Assembly (NCBI GenBank): GCA_021797915.1
Contig: JAJZYT010000003.1
Coordinates: 64,812-112,346 of the forward strand
Reading direction: 5' to 3'
Length of the DNA: 47,535 nucleotides
DNA from: Thermoplasmata archaeon
GTDB taxonomy: Archaea; Thermoplasmatota; Thermoplasmata; Thermoplasmatales; GCA-001856825
Shown: piece by piece, positions 33,762 to 41,367 of the stretch
How the letters are laid out: each line of letters begins with the position of its first letter
Position numbering within the stretch: position 1 is the stretch's first letter
Translations under genes and position numbers: made by a program
Notes under the pieces: generated by a model
Seen by the model: only the letters and a program-made list of their open reading frames with translations
Database searches by the model: none
What the model was told of the DNA's origin: nothing

Positions 33762-34400
33762 ATGGGCGGGAATGCAAAATTCAACGTTGCTGCATTAATA
33801 TCTCTAGTAGTTGTCATAATTGTGATAGGTTCTGCCTTTGCAATTTCTTATTCTTCTTTGAGTTCACAGATTTCTTCAAATAATCAGAAAATCTCTGAAT
33901 TAAATGGTAAAATTACTGATCAAAATACAACCATCTCATTTCAAAATAGTACAATCTCAAATCTGAAATCTAACGAGTCAAACATGTCTCTCATAATTGC
34001 AACTCTTCAGTCGGAGATACTGCTAGAAAATGGCAATTTTTCAAAGCTGAACCTACTCTTATCGTGGGTAAAGACTGTTTATGGAATACACTATAGTATT
34101 CTCGCTTACAACGCAACAATAACCGTTCCAAGTCACGAATATCGGCAATTAACCCATTACATAAACCCATCTAACAATACTACCATCGTGTTTCTACCAA
34201 CCTCATCCATTAACGGGGTCGTGAATGGCAATGGAACAAGCACAGTTCAAAATGTCACCTACTCTATGACGTCTGCCTATTCCCAAGGGGCCGCGTGGGG
34301 ACCTCCTGTTACGTTGCCAAATTTCGAACTATATGTTTACAATATGGGAACAGCAGCTTTGACCTTCAACTTCACTTTGCTTATGATATGGAGGTCGTAA
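33762..34400 (+). CDS. Membrane-anchored coiled-coil glycoprotein, IWR(S) family, copy 1
   Basis: No recognised family, but one of three paralogs in this window. The N-terminal membrane helix is VAALISLVVVIIVIGSAFAI (about residues 8-28). A Ser/Asn/Gln-rich coiled coil (NNQKISELNGKITDQNTTIS and on, about 35-95) and a beta-rich C-terminal domain follow. The end is LPNFELYVYNMGTAALTFNF, then TLLMIWRS. At least ten N-x-S/T sequons suggest an exported glycoprotein tethered by its N terminus. ATG 33762 matches the paralog N termini; a TTG at 33741 would add seven residues. Confidence 0.75.
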   Translation: MGGNAKFNVAALISLVVVIIVIGSAFAISYSSLSSQISSNNQKISELNGKITDQNTTISFQNSTISNLKSNESNMSLIIATLQSEILLENGNFSKLNLLLSWVKTVYGIHYSILAYNATITVPSHEYRQLTHYINPSNNTTIVFLPTSSINGVVNGNGTSTVQNVTYSMTSAYSQGAAWGPPVTLPNFELYVYNMGTAALTFNFTLLMIWRS

Positions 34401-34577
34401 CTCAAAACCGGGTATTGAATAAATACTTCTCAGAGTATTTTCAAAGTCGATGACCCCGAACTCAACTTTGCATCTAACTCCTCTTTTCTCAGTTAGCTGT
34501 TTTCTTGATAACCCTAAAGTTAACTTTGGAAGCGTTTTCAGCAAGTGCATTCCAGAACTAAATTACTTAGAAACAGT

Positions 34578-35549
34578 TCAGCCTTTCATAAATCTCACAG
34601 ACACGCATTCTCCCTTCAGTATACCTTCGAATTCTGAATAATGGCAAATGTTTCTGTCTGTGTGATCACACTTATGTTGGAAGGCATAAACTTCTTCCTT
34701 TGCTCCGTCGACCAAAGTTCTAACAGTCTCTACTTTACTTGAGTCATTCAATGATACTCCCAATCGCAAGAGTCCAATGTTTGCTTTGGCCACCAGTCTA
34801 ATGGTGTTGTTTTCTTTAGGGATTTCATAAATTGCCGAAACAAATTCTTGCTCATTGAATTTCAAACCTCTCAGTAATGAAATTGAAACAATTGTTTCCG
34901 AGGCGTCGCTGATTAGTATCTTAAAATTTCTCTTGGGAACTATGCCTTCCTCACTACTCAACTTGAGATGTAATTCGTCCACTGAATTCACAATCCCGTA
35001 AGGTATGTAGAAGGGTATTTTGTCGACGGTAAGCCTACCGGTGTTGATAACTTCTAAAAAAGTGGAAATTCTTATCGTACCACTTGGTCTCGAAAAATCG
35101 TAATGAATGGCGAATTTTTCGAATTTCATTTCTTCATCCAACTTAGGATCTGACTCCTTTTCATAAACCGCTCTCTTATCTTTACGCTTTTTCTTTATCA
35201 GTTTAGACGAAACTGCTTTGCTAATTATTCTACAGAAAGATTGAGAGTGGACGTTGTGACCAACGAACCGTTCGAATTCTTCCTTGAATGCTGTATAAGA
35301 ATATTTTCTGGCACCCATTCTTCTGTAAACAAAATATTGGAATTCTCCATACAGATCAACCTGTCTCTTTCCAACACCTGAAGGTGTTGAGTACGTTGAA
35401 TCTGTTCGCACCAGATGGATATTCTTGAAGGAATGGTAGAAACGGAAGTAGTAATATTTCTTTCCATTGGGCGCCTTGGTCCACCATTTAGAAGTGTTTG
35501 CCCTATGACCGCATACCGGACATTTTGAAACTCTTATGTGTCTTTTCAT
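34578..35549 (-). CDS. Zinc-finger protein, paralog A (unknown function)
   Basis: 323 residues, no recognised family. The N terminus has a C-x2-C-x25-H-x5-H finger (Cys10, Cys13, His39, His45) around PNGKKYYYFRFYHSFKNIHL and ending in VRTDS. A middle section (about 60-130) is helical and basic, possibly a winged helix, with RKYSYTAFKEEFERFVGHNV. The rest (about 140-300) alternates strands, including two probable beta-sandwich halves, and ends with several Cys and His (KCDHTDRNICHY). No signal peptide. It starts within the last four bases of paralog B, which it resembles throughout. Confidence 0.72.
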   Translation of the reverse strand: MKRHIRVSKCPVCGHRANTSKWWTKAPNGKKYYYFRFYHSFKNIHLVRTDSTYSTPSGVGKRQVDLYGEFQYFVYRRMGARKYSYTAFKEEFERFVGHNVHSQSFCRIISKAVSSKLIKKKRKDKRAVYEKESDPKLDEEMKFEKFAIHYDFSRPSGTIRISTFLEVINTGRLTVDKIPFYIPYGIVNSVDELHLKLSSEEGIVPKRNFKILISDASETIVSISLLRGLKFNEQEFVSAIYEIPKENNTIRLVAKANIGLLRLGVSLNDSSKVETVRTLVDGAKEEVYAFQHKCDHTDRNICHYSEFEGILKGECVSVRFMKG

Positions 35550-36550
35550 ATGATCTCTTTTGTCTGCTGTACTTCTTTTCCAAATTGCTTGAGTTTAGAT
35601 GGCGTCCACTTGAATTTAAACAACACGAAAGGCCGTATGTTGTCGTCATCAAATTCAATAGCTTTACGATCTTTTCTAATATCTTTCGAGGTTACTTTTC
35701 TTGAAACATCTTCTGCATCTGTTTGGCTTGAGTTGGTCTTGACCACAGACAAAGAAAACTCACGCTGCGAGATAAGCGAGAACCTCAATTTCTCTAGCCC
35801 TGTCGACGCTGTAAAAGTGTAAGATGGTTCAAACTCTGGCCAGAAATAATCAAGTTCGAAAATTCTCTCATTGCCAGGAGGAACGGGGCTTGAAAATTCA
35901 ATAATTATCCTTTTTTCTTGGGGAGCGTCTCCCAGATAATATAAAATTGCGTTTTCCTTATTTGTTACATCATATGCCCTGAAAGCAACCTTGTCCCTAT
36001 ACCTAGCATTGTCTCCAAATGCCCTATACTGCAGATACTTCAGAGGATACCGATTATCATTAAAAATCCTTGCCATATATTTATGGCGATCAAACAGATC
36101 GTTATCTTCAGTATCAGTAAGTTCTATGGAAATCTCTTTGAATATGTAATCAAGCTGTCCCTTGGCAGGCGTATTAATAAAAAAAAGAGCCCTACCTCGT
36201 CTCAAGACCAAGATAAGCTTTGCATCTACGAATCCGAACAAGGCTCTAGAAACTCGATAGTATCCCATGCGAAAAACATCTTTGTTAATAGCTTCTACAA
36301 CTTCTTTCACAGTAAAGATGGCGCGTTTAAAGCGAGTGGAACTCAGCAAATTAAGCAACTCTCTGCGGGCGTCATTTTTGGGAATCCTTCTCGCAGAGTA
36401 GGAATCCGTTCTAACTGTGTGATCCGTGCTGCCGTGATGAAATATGCAGTATTCGTACTTCTTGCCCGATTTGTTCCTACTCCAAGTTTTGGTTATCCTA
36501 GCCGGTTCATTACAGACTGGGCATGGGTGTTTAGAGGAGCTGTTTTTCAC
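35546..36550 (-). CDS. Zinc-finger protein, paralog B (unknown function)
   Basis: 334 residues. It shares with paralog A the finger (Cys10, Cys13, His39, His44; GKKYEYCIFHH...HTVRTDSYS), a basic helical section that could be DNA-binding (RFKRAIFTVKEVVEAINKDV, about residues 74-93) and a C-terminal strand-rich region. It ends FKWTPSKLKQFGKEVQQTKE. Translation of A is probably coupled to B (ATGA overlap). Candidate regulators of the surface-protein genes on either side; this is inferred from position and domain layout only. Confidence 0.72.
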   Translation of the reverse strand: MKNSSSKHPCPVCNEPARITKTWSRNKSGKKYEYCIFHHGSTDHTVRTDSYSARRIPKNDARRELLNLLSSTRFKRAIFTVKEVVEAINKDVFRMGYYRVSRALFGFVDAKLILVLRRGRALFFINTPAKGQLDYIFKEISIELTDTEDNDLFDRHKYMARIFNDNRYPLKYLQYRAFGDNARYRDKVAFRAYDVTNKENAILYYLGDAPQEKRIIIEFSSPVPPGNERIFELDYFWPEFEPSYTFTASTGLEKLRFSLISQREFSLSVVKTNSSQTDAEDVSRKVTSKDIRKDRKAIEFDDDNIRPFVLFKFKWTPSKLKQFGKEVQQTKEII

Positions 36551-36602
36551 GATTATCCAACCACTTCTAGTATTAATGTCTCGTGAGTAATCAATAGCGG
36601 TT

Positions 36603-36701
36603 TCAATTTCCGAATGATCCTCCGCCGCCCAGTGTACTAGGAAACTGGATAACTATCCATCCGAGAAGGGTGATAGTTATAATCAACAACGACCAAGCCA
36701 T
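36603..36701 (-). CDS. Membrane micropeptide, 32 aa
   Basis: The translation is one hydrophobic helix (SLLIITITLLGWIVIQF) followed by a glycine-rich tail (STLGGGGSFGN). A textbook ribosome binding site, GGAGGTGAT, lies 4-5 bases before the ATG, which is strong for a region where many genes are leaderless. It lies 52 bases upstream of zinc-finger paralog B on the same strand and may be its operon leader gene. No known family. Confidence 0.65.
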   Translation of the reverse strand: MAWSLLIITITLLGWIVIQFPSTLGGGGSFGN

Positions 36702-36742
36702 AAGATCACCTCCGACTGTTCATCACCTGTTAGTATTTTCTG

Positions 36743-36760
36743 ACAATTTCCAAATTAGAA
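36743..36760 (-). repeat. 18-bp inverted repeat, left copy
   Basis: ACAATTTCCAAATTAGAA on the plus strand is the exact reverse complement of the sequence at 37112-37129. The core AATTTCCAAATT is itself a dyad (AATTT/AAATT arms with a 2-base centre). It lies upstream of the micropeptide and paralog B. Confidence 0.5.
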
Positions 36761-37111
36761 CGTCGAATCTCGATCAAATCATGTCGAATCAATGCACTTC
36801 GATTTAAAAGGAAACTTCACATAGCGGAATTTCACTTGGATATATCAACGTGAGTTTCTTTCCCTCCAATTTTCCAGTTTTGTTCAAATCAAAAAATAGA
36901 ACATTTAGTCAAATTTAGAATAATACTTAATCTAAGTTTCAAAATAAAGCCAAGAACAGCCCGACTTTATTGAATCATTTAACGACTGGGTCATCAAGAA
37001 ATAGTTGAGCTAGATCTTAGAATTTATTTGTTCTGTTGAGGTGCTGTGAGAGAGAGAGCTCTTGGAATAACGGACTTTTATGAGATAACATCTCAAAATC
37101 TATACCAAGTC
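36761..37111. other. AT-rich intergenic stretch with no gene seen
   Basis: About 350 bases between the two copies of the 18-bp repeat, separating leftward genes (micropeptide, paralogs B and A) from the rightward secreted-protein gene. I see TATA-like AT runs (for example near 37017-37026) and a short AGAGAGAGAGCTCT tract (about 37048-37061), but no open frame with a ribosome binding site. Confidence 0.4.
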
Positions 37112-37129
37112 TTCTAATTTGGAAATTGT
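37112..37129 (+). repeat. 18-bp inverted repeat, right copy
   Basis: TTCTAATTTGGAAATTGT, the inverted copy of 36743-36760. It lies 43 bases upstream of the TTG start of the secreted-protein gene. The pair faces both divergent transcription units, as operators shared by one regulator would. Confidence 0.5.
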
Positions 37130-37172
37130 TCTAATATACTCAACAAGGATAGTTATATTTGAGGTGAAAAAC

Positions 37173-38309
37173 TTGAATTATGAAAATGAATTACACTCTG
37201 AAGCACAAAGAACAAAACGTTACCCCTCGAAAAGAATACTTACATTTACAATCATTATGACGGTAATTGCGTCTTTGATTCTAGTTCCTACTTTCACGTC
37301 TGCTGTTGCACCGAATCAGTCTCTGAACCCCCAAGCCTATTCCTGTTCTGGAAATGCGTATCAGACTTATAGTGGCCAAGTTCTCGATCAAGAACAGTAC
37401 GGTCTAGAGGGCGTAGTACTGTACTTCTTCACCCCAGGGATATATGTGGGTGGTTCTACGGCAACGGTGGAGTCGGACAGCTCAGGCGACTGGTCTGTAC
37501 AGCTAATCTCTTGCGTCTATGATTCAGATCTTTACTGGCAAAGCATGACTGACGGTCCGTACTTAACAGAGGAAACGAATGTCCCAGCATCTGGTTCTTC
37601 CTATACGGTCAACGTATGGATAATTCCCATCAACTATAACCTAACTTATGAGTATCCGTATTCGCTCAATGTAAGCATCAAAACTGTCTTTGGAAGTAAT
37701 ATGGAATTTGGTATAAATGCTAATATTAGCGGAAACGTTGGGAGCAAATTCTTGGGAGACGATATCAGTGGGTTTGTTGGAACTGATTTGCAGTTAAGTA
37801 GTTCAGATATCTGGTCGGCAAGTTCAAGAGAACCGTATATGACTTACTACGCTGCAGGACAGGCAATCCACGTTGAGGCAGCCAATGGAACTTCGATATC
37901 CTATGTGGAACAGTATGACCCGAGCGAGTTGAATTTTCAGGCCTATGACCAACCCCCTACAAATCCACTGACTATGCAAGATGTGATAAATGGTCATGGA
38001 AGTCATGTCGATTATCAAGGGGCTCTTCCGTATGGAAATACGACGTGGTCCCATTCAACAGGAAGTTTAACAGAAGTTTCAGCAGGAATGAGCGTGACTG
38101 CAGGATTTCCATTTGGTAGTGTTACCTTCAGCACATATGTGAAATTTAGCTCAGACGTTAATAACTCAATTAGCGTGACCTTGAATAATTCAGGCTCGCA
38201 AGAAGAATACTATGTCGTTTGGCAGGGAGGTCTTTACAGCAACGGAACTTTATACTATGGGGGCCCTGATTACAGCATTTGGTATTACGGTACAAGTCCG
38301 CCTCAGTGA
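37173..38309 (+). CDS. Secreted or membrane-anchored surface protein, 378 aa
   Basis: The N-terminal cytoplasmic tail (about residues 1-25, basic) is followed by a membrane or signal helix (ILTFTIIMTVIASLILVPTF). Then comes a carboxypeptidase-regulatory-like beta domain (TYSGQVLDQEQYGLEGVVLY through WSVQLISCVYDSD, about 60-130). A long Ser/Tyr/Asn-rich region with several N-x-S/T sites ends in GGPDYSIWYYGTSPPQ. The start is TTG 37173, six bases after GAGGTG; the frame extends upstream to 37119, but without a binding site. The ending is repeated in a remnant at 38982-39035. Confidence 0.75.
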   Translation: MNYENELHSEAQRTKRYPSKRILTFTIIMTVIASLILVPTFTSAVAPNQSLNPQAYSCSGNAYQTYSGQVLDQEQYGLEGVVLYFFTPGIYVGGSTATVESDSSGDWSVQLISCVYDSDLYWQSMTDGPYLTEETNVPASGSSYTVNVWIIPINYNLTYEYPYSLNVSIKTVFGSNMEFGINANISGNVGSKFLGDDISGFVGTDLQLSSSDIWSASSREPYMTYYAAGQAIHVEAANGTSISYVEQYDPSELNFQAYDQPPTNPLTMQDVINGHGSHVDYQGALPYGNTTWSHSTGSLTEVSAGMSVTAGFPFGSVTFSTYVKFSSDVNNSISVTLNNSGSQEEYYVVWQGGLYSNGTLYYGGPDYSIWYYGTSPPQ

Positions 38310-38350
38310 GGGCAAGCAAAAAATATATACACTACTGAGGTGGGGAATAT

Positions 38351-38992
38351 ATGAACGAAAAATACAAAATCATTAGGGCGCTGGCGATCGCATTGATAGT
38401 GATAATTTTGGTTTTTTCTTCAACTTTTGCATTGTCTTATTCGGCAATGAATTCTGAAATAAATGCAAAAAATCAGAAGATCACAGATCTCCAAAAGGAG
38501 ATTCAATCTAAAGATTCAACGATATCAACGCAAAACAGTAGTATCGCAAATCTTAAAATAAACGAGACAAACTTGTCTCTTATTGTTGACTTAATCAAAG
38601 GAGAGCTCAATTCAGCAAACGGAAATTACACTAACCTAAGTATTCTATTTTCGGTCGTAAAGCAGATTTATGGAATTAATATACAACTTCTCCAACGCCT
38701 TAGAGCCACTGTTCTGCCTCAGGAATATCAACTATTCCGTCAAGGAAATAGTTCGTCAAACAGAACTTGGTTCTTGGTTCTGTCATCGGTACCGAATAAT
38801 GGATTCGTACAAGGCAATAGCACGAACAATCTTGATAACTACTCTTACGTCATAAACACGTCTTACTCTTCCTCGGGGTTAACCGAAGCGCTGGCTGTCG
38901 TAACTTTGCCAAATTTCGTACTTTACTTTCACAACACTGGAAATGTCTCTGCAGTCTTTAATTACACATTGTTTGAAATCTGGAGGTCATGA
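38351..38992 (+). CDS. Membrane-anchored coiled-coil glycoprotein, IWR(S) family, copy 2
   Basis: 213 residues with the same architecture as the genes at 33762 and 39078. There is a basic N terminus, a membrane helix (about 8-29, ALAIALIVIILVFSSTFAL), a coiled coil of about 60 residues (MNSEINAKNQKITDLQKEIQ and on), a short strand-rich domain, and the ending LPNFVLYFHNTGNVSAVFNY, then TLFEIWRS. A ribosome binding site (GAGGTGGGG) precedes the ATG; it lies about 40 bases after the 37173 gene and is probably co-transcribed with it. Confidence 0.77.
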   Translation: MNEKYKIIRALAIALIVIILVFSSTFALSYSAMNSEINAKNQKITDLQKEIQSKDSTISTQNSSIANLKINETNLSLIVDLIKGELNSANGNYTNLSILFSVVKQIYGINIQLLQRLRATVLPQEYQLFRQGNSSSNRTWFLVLSSVPNNGFVQGNSTNNLDNYSYVINTSYSSSGLTEALAVVTLPNFVLYFHNTGNVSAVFNYTLFEIWRS

Positions 38993-39035
38993 TTATGGCG
39001 TCTGGTATTATGGTCCAAACAATCCGCTTGGGTAA
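38982..39035 (+). pseudogene. 3' remnant of a second copy of the 37173 surface-protein gene
   Basis: In a frame that overlaps the end of copy 2, 17 codons and a stop read GGHDYGVWYYGPNNPLG. The functional gene ends GGPDYSIWYYGTSPPQ. Nine or so of 16 positions match in register, and both are followed directly by a stop. This is best explained as the surviving tail of a deleted paralog, with copy 2 joined to it. Confidence 0.5.
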
Positions 39036-39077
39036 GTATATGGAAAGGGTCATGCGTATTAGGAGTATGAAGCAAAT

Positions 39078-39716
39078 ATGATTGCTAAAAACAAGACTAG
39101 TAAAATGTTAGCTATCACCTTGATTGTTGTGATAATTATCTCGGCATCGGCATTTGCGTTCTACTCTTCTTCAATGAATTCGGAAATAAACGCTATGAAT
39201 CAGAAGATTTCACAACTGAACGGCAAAATCTCGTCTCAAAACTCAACAATCTCATCTCAAGAAAGCCAAATTTCAAATATGAAATCAAATGAGACTAATA
39301 TGTCTGTCATAATAAACATCCTCCAAGAAGAAGTCGCTTCAACGAACGGTAATTACAAGGAAACATTGTTACTTTTCAATCAAATAAGTCAAATCTACGG
39401 TATACAAATGAATGTACTCGCGTACAACCAGACAATAGTCATCCCTGCTCACCAACTTCAGCATTTCTTTGGACCTTTAGGGAATCCGTCATACAACACA
39501 ACAATCGCTGTCCTGACTTCTTTTAAGCACCTGAGCGAGGGGGGGTATAACAACAGCACTTTCTTTAACCTGACGCTTTATGTTAATCAACCAGAATACG
39601 GAGGTTTTTATCAACTTTGGCAGCCCATTTCTGAATCAAATTTTGCAATCTATTTCAACAATTCAGGTAACGTTTCAGAGACGTTCAATGTTACAATCTT
39701 AGAGATCTGGAGGTAA
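39078..39716 (+). CDS. Membrane-anchored coiled-coil glycoprotein, IWR(S) family, copy 3
   Basis: 212 residues. The membrane helix (about 9-29, MLAITLIVVIIISASAFAFY) is followed by a coiled coil with MNSEINAMNQKISQLNGKIS, more similar to copies 1 and 2 than the rest is. The C-terminal domain is more diverged but ends in the shared SNFAIYFNNSGNVSETFNVT and ILEIWR, lacking the last Ser. Many N-x-S/T sites. The upstream sequence has AGGAG 12-16 bases ahead of the ATG, a weak site. Confidence 0.75.
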   Translation: MIAKNKTSKMLAITLIVVIIISASAFAFYSSSMNSEINAMNQKISQLNGKISSQNSTISSQESQISNMKSNETNMSVIINILQEEVASTNGNYKETLLLFNQISQIYGIQMNVLAYNQTIVIPAHQLQHFFGPLGNPSYNTTIAVLTSFKHLSEGGYNNSTFFNLTLYVNQPEYGGFYQLWQPISESNFAIYFNNSGNVSETFNVTILEIWR

Positions 39717-39845
39717 AAACCTGCTGAAATTTGGGCTAGGGCATTGATATTGGTGTCTATTTTTTTACTTTTGAAGTTGCTCATTGCGCTAGAATTTGAA
39801 GACAATTTCGGCTCACAAGAGGACATTTCATAGCATCTAGTCCAT

Positions 39846-39855
39846 CGTATATAAT
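39846..39855 (+). promoter_or_regulatory. TATA box of the thioredoxin-like/wHTH gene
   Basis: CGTATATAAT is centred about 27 bases before the ATG at 39879, the spacing expected of a leaderless archaeal gene. The gene therefore seems to be transcribed separately from the IWR(S) gene upstream. Confidence 0.55.
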
Positions 39856-39878
39856 CTAAGTCATTTGGAGTTCGTACC

Positions 39879-41114
39879 ATGAGAAAAAACAACTTTGAGA
39901 GGATTCAAAAAAGGAAAGCGAGGAAAATCAGCTGGAGGCCAATAACAGTCACAGTTATTGCGATCGTGTTATGTTTGATTGTTTATATTGCCCTTTTCCA
40001 AACTAACGATTCTGGTAATTCTCAGCAGCCCGAAAGGACCATAAGCGATTTCAGCCTTGTTTCAAATTCCCCGTTAACAGATAACGGAAAAATTGTTGTC
40101 CTCTTCATAGGATCCGAGGCTTGTCCATTCTGTGCAGCAGAGAGTTGGAGTCTGGTTGGTGCTCTACAACAATATGGAACCTTAACGGGGTTAACACAGA
40201 TAATATCCAACTCTTCTGAATCTATTCCCAACGTTCCGGGATACAGTTTCGTAAACGCAAGTTTCCAAAGCAAAGAGATTTCATTCTGGGAAGTTGAAAC
40301 TACAACAACATCCTGGAATCATAAGCTTCAGGCTATTAATACAACTGAAGAATTGTTGTTTGCGCAATATGACCCCCACGGAAGAATACCATTTTTGTTG
40401 GTTGGTGGGTTATATCTTCATATTGGCTCTGGCGTTTCACCGGAACCGTTGGCAAACGTGGGATGGGCACAATGTCAGAAAGAGATATCAACTTCAGGAA
40501 TAATATATAACCAAGTTCAAGACGAGGCTGATAATATTACGAATGTTATAAATTACTTGGTAAGCCACAAATCTCTTTTCAATGACTCAGAAGGGAGTGT
40601 ATCAATTCATCTTTCGCCATCCGCCGTTTTTATCACACAATCCTTTGCTCGCCAAAGTTTTCCTAGCGTCTCCACGCGCGATGAACCCTCTGAGGGACAT
40701 GTTAATGTCTCTATTGTCAGACCACTTGAGGGATCGCCCTTTTTCTACATTTTCGTAGGAGGACTACTCATCGTTGGATACGATCTGCTATCTAAGAAAA
40801 GGAAGGATATTGCTTACTTTGTAAAAAAAGAGATTTCGGGAGAAAAAGATCGGCTGGTAATATATAGGATTTTCAGAAGCAAAGGGGGGACAAGACGGAT
40901 TATGATAATGGAAGCTCTCGACGGACCGAAGAAACGAAGTGAAGTTGCAAAATTCACAAACATTGATTGGAAAGAAATAGATCGTAACATTAAGATCCTC
41001 GAGTCAGTGGGTCTAGTGAGAGCCAGCACAAATGGAAAACATACTGTTTTTTACGAGTTGACTGAACACGGGCAGAATTTGCTTGAGAACATAAGGGCCA
41101 GATTGGAAGGTTAA
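39879..41114 (+). CDS. Membrane-spanning thioredoxin-fold (DUF929-like)/winged-helix regulator
   Basis: 411 residues with an uncommon layout. A basic cytoplasmic N terminus precedes a membrane helix at 21-40. An external domain (about 55-230) resembles DUF929: a strand then SEACPFCAAESW, with Cys82-Pro-Phe-Cys85 as the redox pair, and the cis-Pro loop GRIPFLLVGG (Pro171). After a linker (about 230-285), a second membrane helix (about 287-304) leads to a cytoplasmic tail. The tail holds a winged helix (about 325-405): RRIMIMEALDGPKKRSEVAK, then DWKEIDRNIKILESVGLV and a wing with HTVFYELTEHG. It is probably a one-component regulator that reads external redox state or thiols and binds DNA inside. 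Confidence 0.78.
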   Translation: MRKNNFERIQKRKARKISWRPITVTVIAIVLCLIVYIALFQTNDSGNSQQPERTISDFSLVSNSPLTDNGKIVVLFIGSEACPFCAAESWSLVGALQQYGTLTGLTQIISNSSESIPNVPGYSFVNASFQSKEISFWEVETTTTSWNHKLQAINTTEELLFAQYDPHGRIPFLLVGGLYLHIGSGVSPEPLANVGWAQCQKEISTSGIIYNQVQDEADNITNVINYLVSHKSLFNDSEGSVSIHLSPSAVFITQSFARQSFPSVSTRDEPSEGHVNVSIVRPLEGSPFFYIFVGGLLIVGYDLLSKKRKDIAYFVKKEISGEKDRLVIYRIFRSKGGTRRIMIMEALDGPKKRSEVAKFTNIDWKEIDRNIKILESVGLVRASTNGKHTVFYELTEHGQNLLENIRARLEG

Positions 41115-41319
41115 AAAATGAATTTCTGCGATCTGTCTTAGTCTTAAAGGGGGACAGTAAACACTTCTAAACGAAGCGATGGAAGCATCGTTTGAGGTTA
41201 GTTTAATGAAACATTCAGGTTGAAGAAAATCAATTGACCTCCTTGCTCTTAAAGACAAAAAAACATGTTTTTGTTGGAGGTGTACCAATCTGTTGGAAAT
41301 CTGAATCGTTATGAATGGA
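41115..41319. other. Intergenic stretch with two dyads
   Basis: Between the regulator gene and the IS element. CGATG-GAAG-CATCG (41177-41190) forms a short hairpin with a GAAG loop, which could end the regulator transcript. AAAAACATGTTTTT (about 41261-41274) is a perfect 14-bp palindrome. No gene is seen except a possible start of the IS-interrupted frame at 41311. Confidence 0.35.
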
Positions 41320-41335
41320 TTATAGTGTTTGACAT
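41320..41335 (+). repeat. Left terminal inverted repeat of the IS
   Basis: Sixteen bases that match the complement of 42386-42401 without mismatch, counting one flanking base outside the TA that may pair by chance. Confidence 0.85.
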
Positions 41336-41367
41336 AACTATTTATCCCTATATCTTATTCCCTAAGT

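Noticed and set aside
34450-34641. 63-codon frame opposite the end of zinc-finger paralog A
   Set aside because: About a third of it is the reverse reading of paralog A; no promoter or binding site.
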